Shown one piece after another: positions 3,313 to 5,753 of a stretch of DNA of 5,753 nucleotides; the first letter of the stretch is position 1; every line of letters starts with the position of its first letter. The notes under the pieces are model-generated. The model made no database searches and was not told the DNA's origin. It saw nothing but the letters and a program-made list of their open reading frames with translations. Position numbers and translations under genes: made by a program. This DNA comes from JBBIII01 sp037446575 (GTDB lineage Bacteria; Bacteroidota; Ignavibacteria; UBA10030), in the NCBI GenBank assembly GCA_037446575.1, contig JBBIII010000115.1:1-5753 (forward strand), in the 5' to 3' direction.

Positions 3313-5753
3313 GTGAGATTAAAATTTGTATTTAGCGCTTTTATTGCTGTATTGGCAATATATTCTAAATCATCATCGCAAGTTGCATCATTTCCTTATT
3401 CAGAAAATTTTGATGGAGTTACTGCTCCGGTTTTACCTTCTAGTTGGAGTGGAAATGGATTTACAACTTATGCTTCTTCACCTCGATCAATTCCAAATTG
3501 TGTTTCTGCAACTGGTAATCGCTCAGTTAAAACTTTAATATCGCCTGTTTTCAATTTCGGCTCAAGGTTACCCGATAAATTATTTTTCTATGAGCGCAGA
3601 ACAAGCACTGCAGTGCCATTCCGTTTAGAAGTTCGCGCTTCGTTAGATAATGTTAACTTTTCAATTTTACTCGCACGATTCGATACAATAACTACAACAA
3701 CAAGCTATGTACAGCGGATTGTGGATCTTTCGCATAGCGGATTGCACTCTCAACCAAATGTTCAATTCGCTTGGATTATACTCGCGGATAGCACAAACAA
3801 CACAGGCGTTTTACGAATGGATGATATTTCTTTGACGGTAACATCAGGATATGATATTGGTTTATCAAAAATTACTTATTTACCTGTAAATGCTAAACGT
3901 AAAGATACATTATCGCTAACAGTTACTGCAAAAAACTATGGAGCACTGAAGGCGGAGAATTTTTCAATTAAATTTTTCTATGACGGTAATTTTAATAATG
4001 TCGCCGAAAATCATGAACAATTTAAAATCAACAGCGGGTTTGCTTTAAATGCCAGGGATTCTCTTATTAGTACAATTGCTTATTTGCCTCTGAAAGCAGG
4101 CGAACATCGGTTTATTGCTGTTGCAGATTTTGCCGATGACGAGAACAAAAATAATGATACGATTCGCACTCTAATTAATATCGGAAATCTTAAAGGAGAT
4201 ATTTTGGTGAACGAAATTATGTATGCGCCGGTGGGTGATGAACCCGAATGGGTCGAGCTCTACAATAATTCTCCCGATACGATTAATCTTAAAAACTGGA
4301 AAATATCCGACAGTAATGTATCGACTAAAACATTAATATCAGCATCCGATTATTTTGTCATACCCAATTCTTATCAGGTAATTGCGAAGGATGCGAATTT
4401 TGCATTACTTCATCCAGATATTATCTTTATAATCTCAAACTTCTCCGCTCTCAATAATACAACTTCGGATGCAGTGGTTATTTATGATAGATTGACCAAT
4501 ACAATAGACAGTTTAATGTACGCTCCTTCATGGGGAGGGCAAAATGGAAAATCTTTAGAGCGAATTGATTTTTATGAATCGGGCACAACTGCATCAAACT
4601 GGAAGACCTCGCTGGATTTATCGGGAAGAACTCCCGGCAAAATTAACAGCACAGCAAGGTTAGAATACGATTTGGCATTGACGGGCTTAACACACGCAAT
4701 GGAGATTTTAAATAATAAAAAAATACCGCTTCTCAATCTTACTATCAAAAATATTGGCAGGCAGAACTGTGATAGCATGACTATCTATTTCTTTGCCGAC
4801 AATAATCTTAATTCTATCGGAGAACAAAATGAGTTGATCGACAGTATTTTAATAGCTCAGAATATTATTCCGGGAGATTCATTAAATATTAGCAAAACTC
4901 TGGCGCAGTTGAATTCAGGAGAAACAACCGTACTGGCGCTGGTAAATTGGCGGAGAGATGAACGCTTGCGAAATAACTCTATCTCAATTTCGGTCAGAGT
5001 CGAATACGAAACGGGATTAATAATAATAAACGAATTTATGTCCGAACCGTTAAGCGGCCAGAATGAGTGGATAGAACTCTATAATAGAAGCAACCAGTCT
5101 GTCGATTTATATAACTGGACATTCAATGATAAAGCGACAGCGAGCGGTGTGAATTCTTTCAGAATTTCAAGTCAATCTTTTATACTAAATGCCGGCGCGT
5201 ATCTGGTAATAGCGGCAGATTCGAGCATATTTTCACTCTTTCCATATCTGGCGAATTCAAGCAATCAATTAATCATTCTCAACCGCACAGGCGGATTTAG
5301 TTTGAATAATGACGGTGATGCGATCATTCTAAAAGATTTGACCGGTAATCGAGTTGATAGCGTTTGTTATACTTCATTGTGGCATCATATAAATGTAATA
5401 GATACGAAAGGAAGATCGTTAGAGCGGATAAATCCAGATATTAACTCTAACGATTCACGCAATTGGAGCACTTGCACAGAAATTTCAGGGGGAACTCCGG
5501 GAAGACCAAATTCAATTCTGACTTCAGCATCTGGCAAAAAAACTAAGCTCTCGATTTCTCCCAATCCCTTTTCTCCAGATGGAGACGGACATGAAGATTT
5601 TTGTATAATCGAATATAATCTTCCGATGATGACTTCGACTTTGAATATAAAAATTTTCGATATAAAAGGGAGGTTGATAAAGACAATATCAAATTGTGAA
5701 CTTGCCGGTTATAATGGAAAAATTATCTGGGATGGTTTCGGAAACGATAGACA
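3313..5753 (+). CDS. Exported protein with two CARDB-lamin-tail units and FlgD-Ig-like C-terminal domain (partial, 3' end outside window)
   Basis: The frame is open for 813 codons with no stop before the edge. It starts at GTG (no ATG is suitably placed), preceded by GGGAGG at 3298-3303. Residues 1-25 look like a signal peptide: MRLK, a hydrophobic run (FVFSAFIAVLAIYS), then a small-residue stretch. Residues about 28-175 begin FPYSENFDG and resemble the jelly-roll modules of cleaved-adhesin/MAM-like proteins. CARDB-like beta-sandwich repeats follow at about 180-293 and 452-566. Each is followed by a lamin-tail domain: 295-446, with NEIMYAP, EWVELYN and the closing RTPGKIN; and 569-735, with NEFMSEP, EWIELYN and GTPGRPN. 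Residues 746-813 start a FlgD-Ig-like domain (SISPNPFSPDGDG, IKIFDIKGR, IIWDG), which in FCB bacteria often ends secreted proteins and may act in sorting. Some tens of residues are probably missing. A surface or extracellular adhesive or scaffold role is inferred. It is divergent from pepT with a 209-bp gap, with no evident link. Confidence 0.85.
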   Translation, partial: MRLKFVFSAFIAVLAIYSKSSSQVASFPYSENFDGVTAPVLPSSWSGNGFTTYASSPRSIPNCVSATGNRSVKTLISPVFNFGSRLPDKLFFYERRTSTAVPFRLEVRASLDNVNFSILLARFDTITTTTSYVQRIVDLSHSGLHSQPNVQFAWIILADSTNNTGVLRMDDISLTVTSGYDIGLSKITYLPVNAKRKDTLSLTVTAKNYGALKAENFSIKFFYDGNFNNVAENHEQFKINSGFALNARDSLISTIAYLPLKAGEHRFIAVADFADDENKNNDTIRTLINIGNLKGDILVNEIMYAPVGDEPEWVELYNNSPDTINLKNWKISDSNVSTKTLISASDYFVIPNSYQVIAKDANFALLHPDIIFIISNFSALNNTTSDAVVIYDRLTNTIDSLMYAPSWGGQNGKSLERIDFYESGTTASNWKTSLDLSGRTPGKINSTARLEYDLALTGLTHAMEILNNKKIPLLNLTIKNIGRQNCDSMTIYFFADNNLNSIGEQNELIDSILIAQNIIPGDSLNISKTLAQLNSGETTVLALVNWRRDERLRNNSISISVRVEYETGLIIINEFMSEPLSGQNEWIELYNRSNQSVDLYNWTFNDKATASGVNSFRISSQSFILNAGAYLVIAADSSIFSLFPYLANSSNQLIILNRTGGFSLNNDGDAIILKDLTGNRVDSVCYTSLWHHINVIDTKGRSLERINPDINSNDSRNWSTCTEISGGTPGRPNSILTSASGKKTKLSISPNPFSPDGDGHEDFCIIEYNLPMMTSTLNIKIFDIKGRLIKTISNCELAGYNGKIIWDGFGNDR

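Noticed and set aside
3326..3538. Plus-strand frame of 70 codons near the start of the surface-protein gene
   Set aside because: It lies in another frame of the long open frame starting at 3313, which has a signal peptide and domain motifs running to the window edge.

Overview
The window looks like a chromosomal segment from a bacterium of the Fibrobacterota-Chlorobiota-Bacteroidota (FCB) group. An Ignavibacteria-like lineage is my best guess. The basis is a modest GC content, a secreted multidomain protein built from CARDB-like and lamin-tail domains with a FlgD-Ig-like C-terminal domain, and the style of the intergenic heptamer repeats. Good Shine-Dalgarno sequences (AAGGAG) precede pepT and the gene at the left edge. 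The assignment is an inference; no rRNA or other marker is present.

Layout. At the left edge (1-34, minus strand) lie the first codons of an unidentified gene. A 130-bp gap follows (35-164) holding two runs of degenerate 7-bp repeats. Positions 165-293 (minus) are a displaced copy of the last 41 codons of pepT. Next comes one gene, 331-1851 (minus), encoding a DUF4062 / GHKL-type ATPase-like / winged-helix protein. It follows a complete peptidase T gene (pepT, 1871-3103, minus) with a 19-nt gap. A divergent intergenic region (3104-3312) contains candidate promoter and hairpin signals. From 3313 to the right edge (plus) runs a long open frame with no stop, encoding a large exported protein with two CARDB-lamin-tail units and the beginning of a FlgD-Ig-like C-terminal domain.

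The most notable point is the structure of the pepT 3' end. An 86-bp stretch is present twice, without mismatches, in direct orientation (172-257 and 1875-1960). One copy is the 3' end of intact pepT and the other is the displaced fragment. Everything between them is about 1.6 kb carrying a single gene of a type often found in accessory or defence settings. This reads as insertion of a one-gene cassette into the pepT 3' end, with the peptidase reading frame restored. No integrase or transposase is visible. Next to the 86-bp identity, 12 further codons of the fragment match PepT perfectly in protein but differ from the intact gene at 9 of 36 bases, all synonymous. One copy therefore probably came from a different genome.

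Functionally, pepT and the cassette gene are probably co-transcribed. PepT is a housekeeping cytoplasmic tripeptidase, and the cassette gene may use its transcription without disrupting it. The divergent surface-protein gene has no evident functional link to either.
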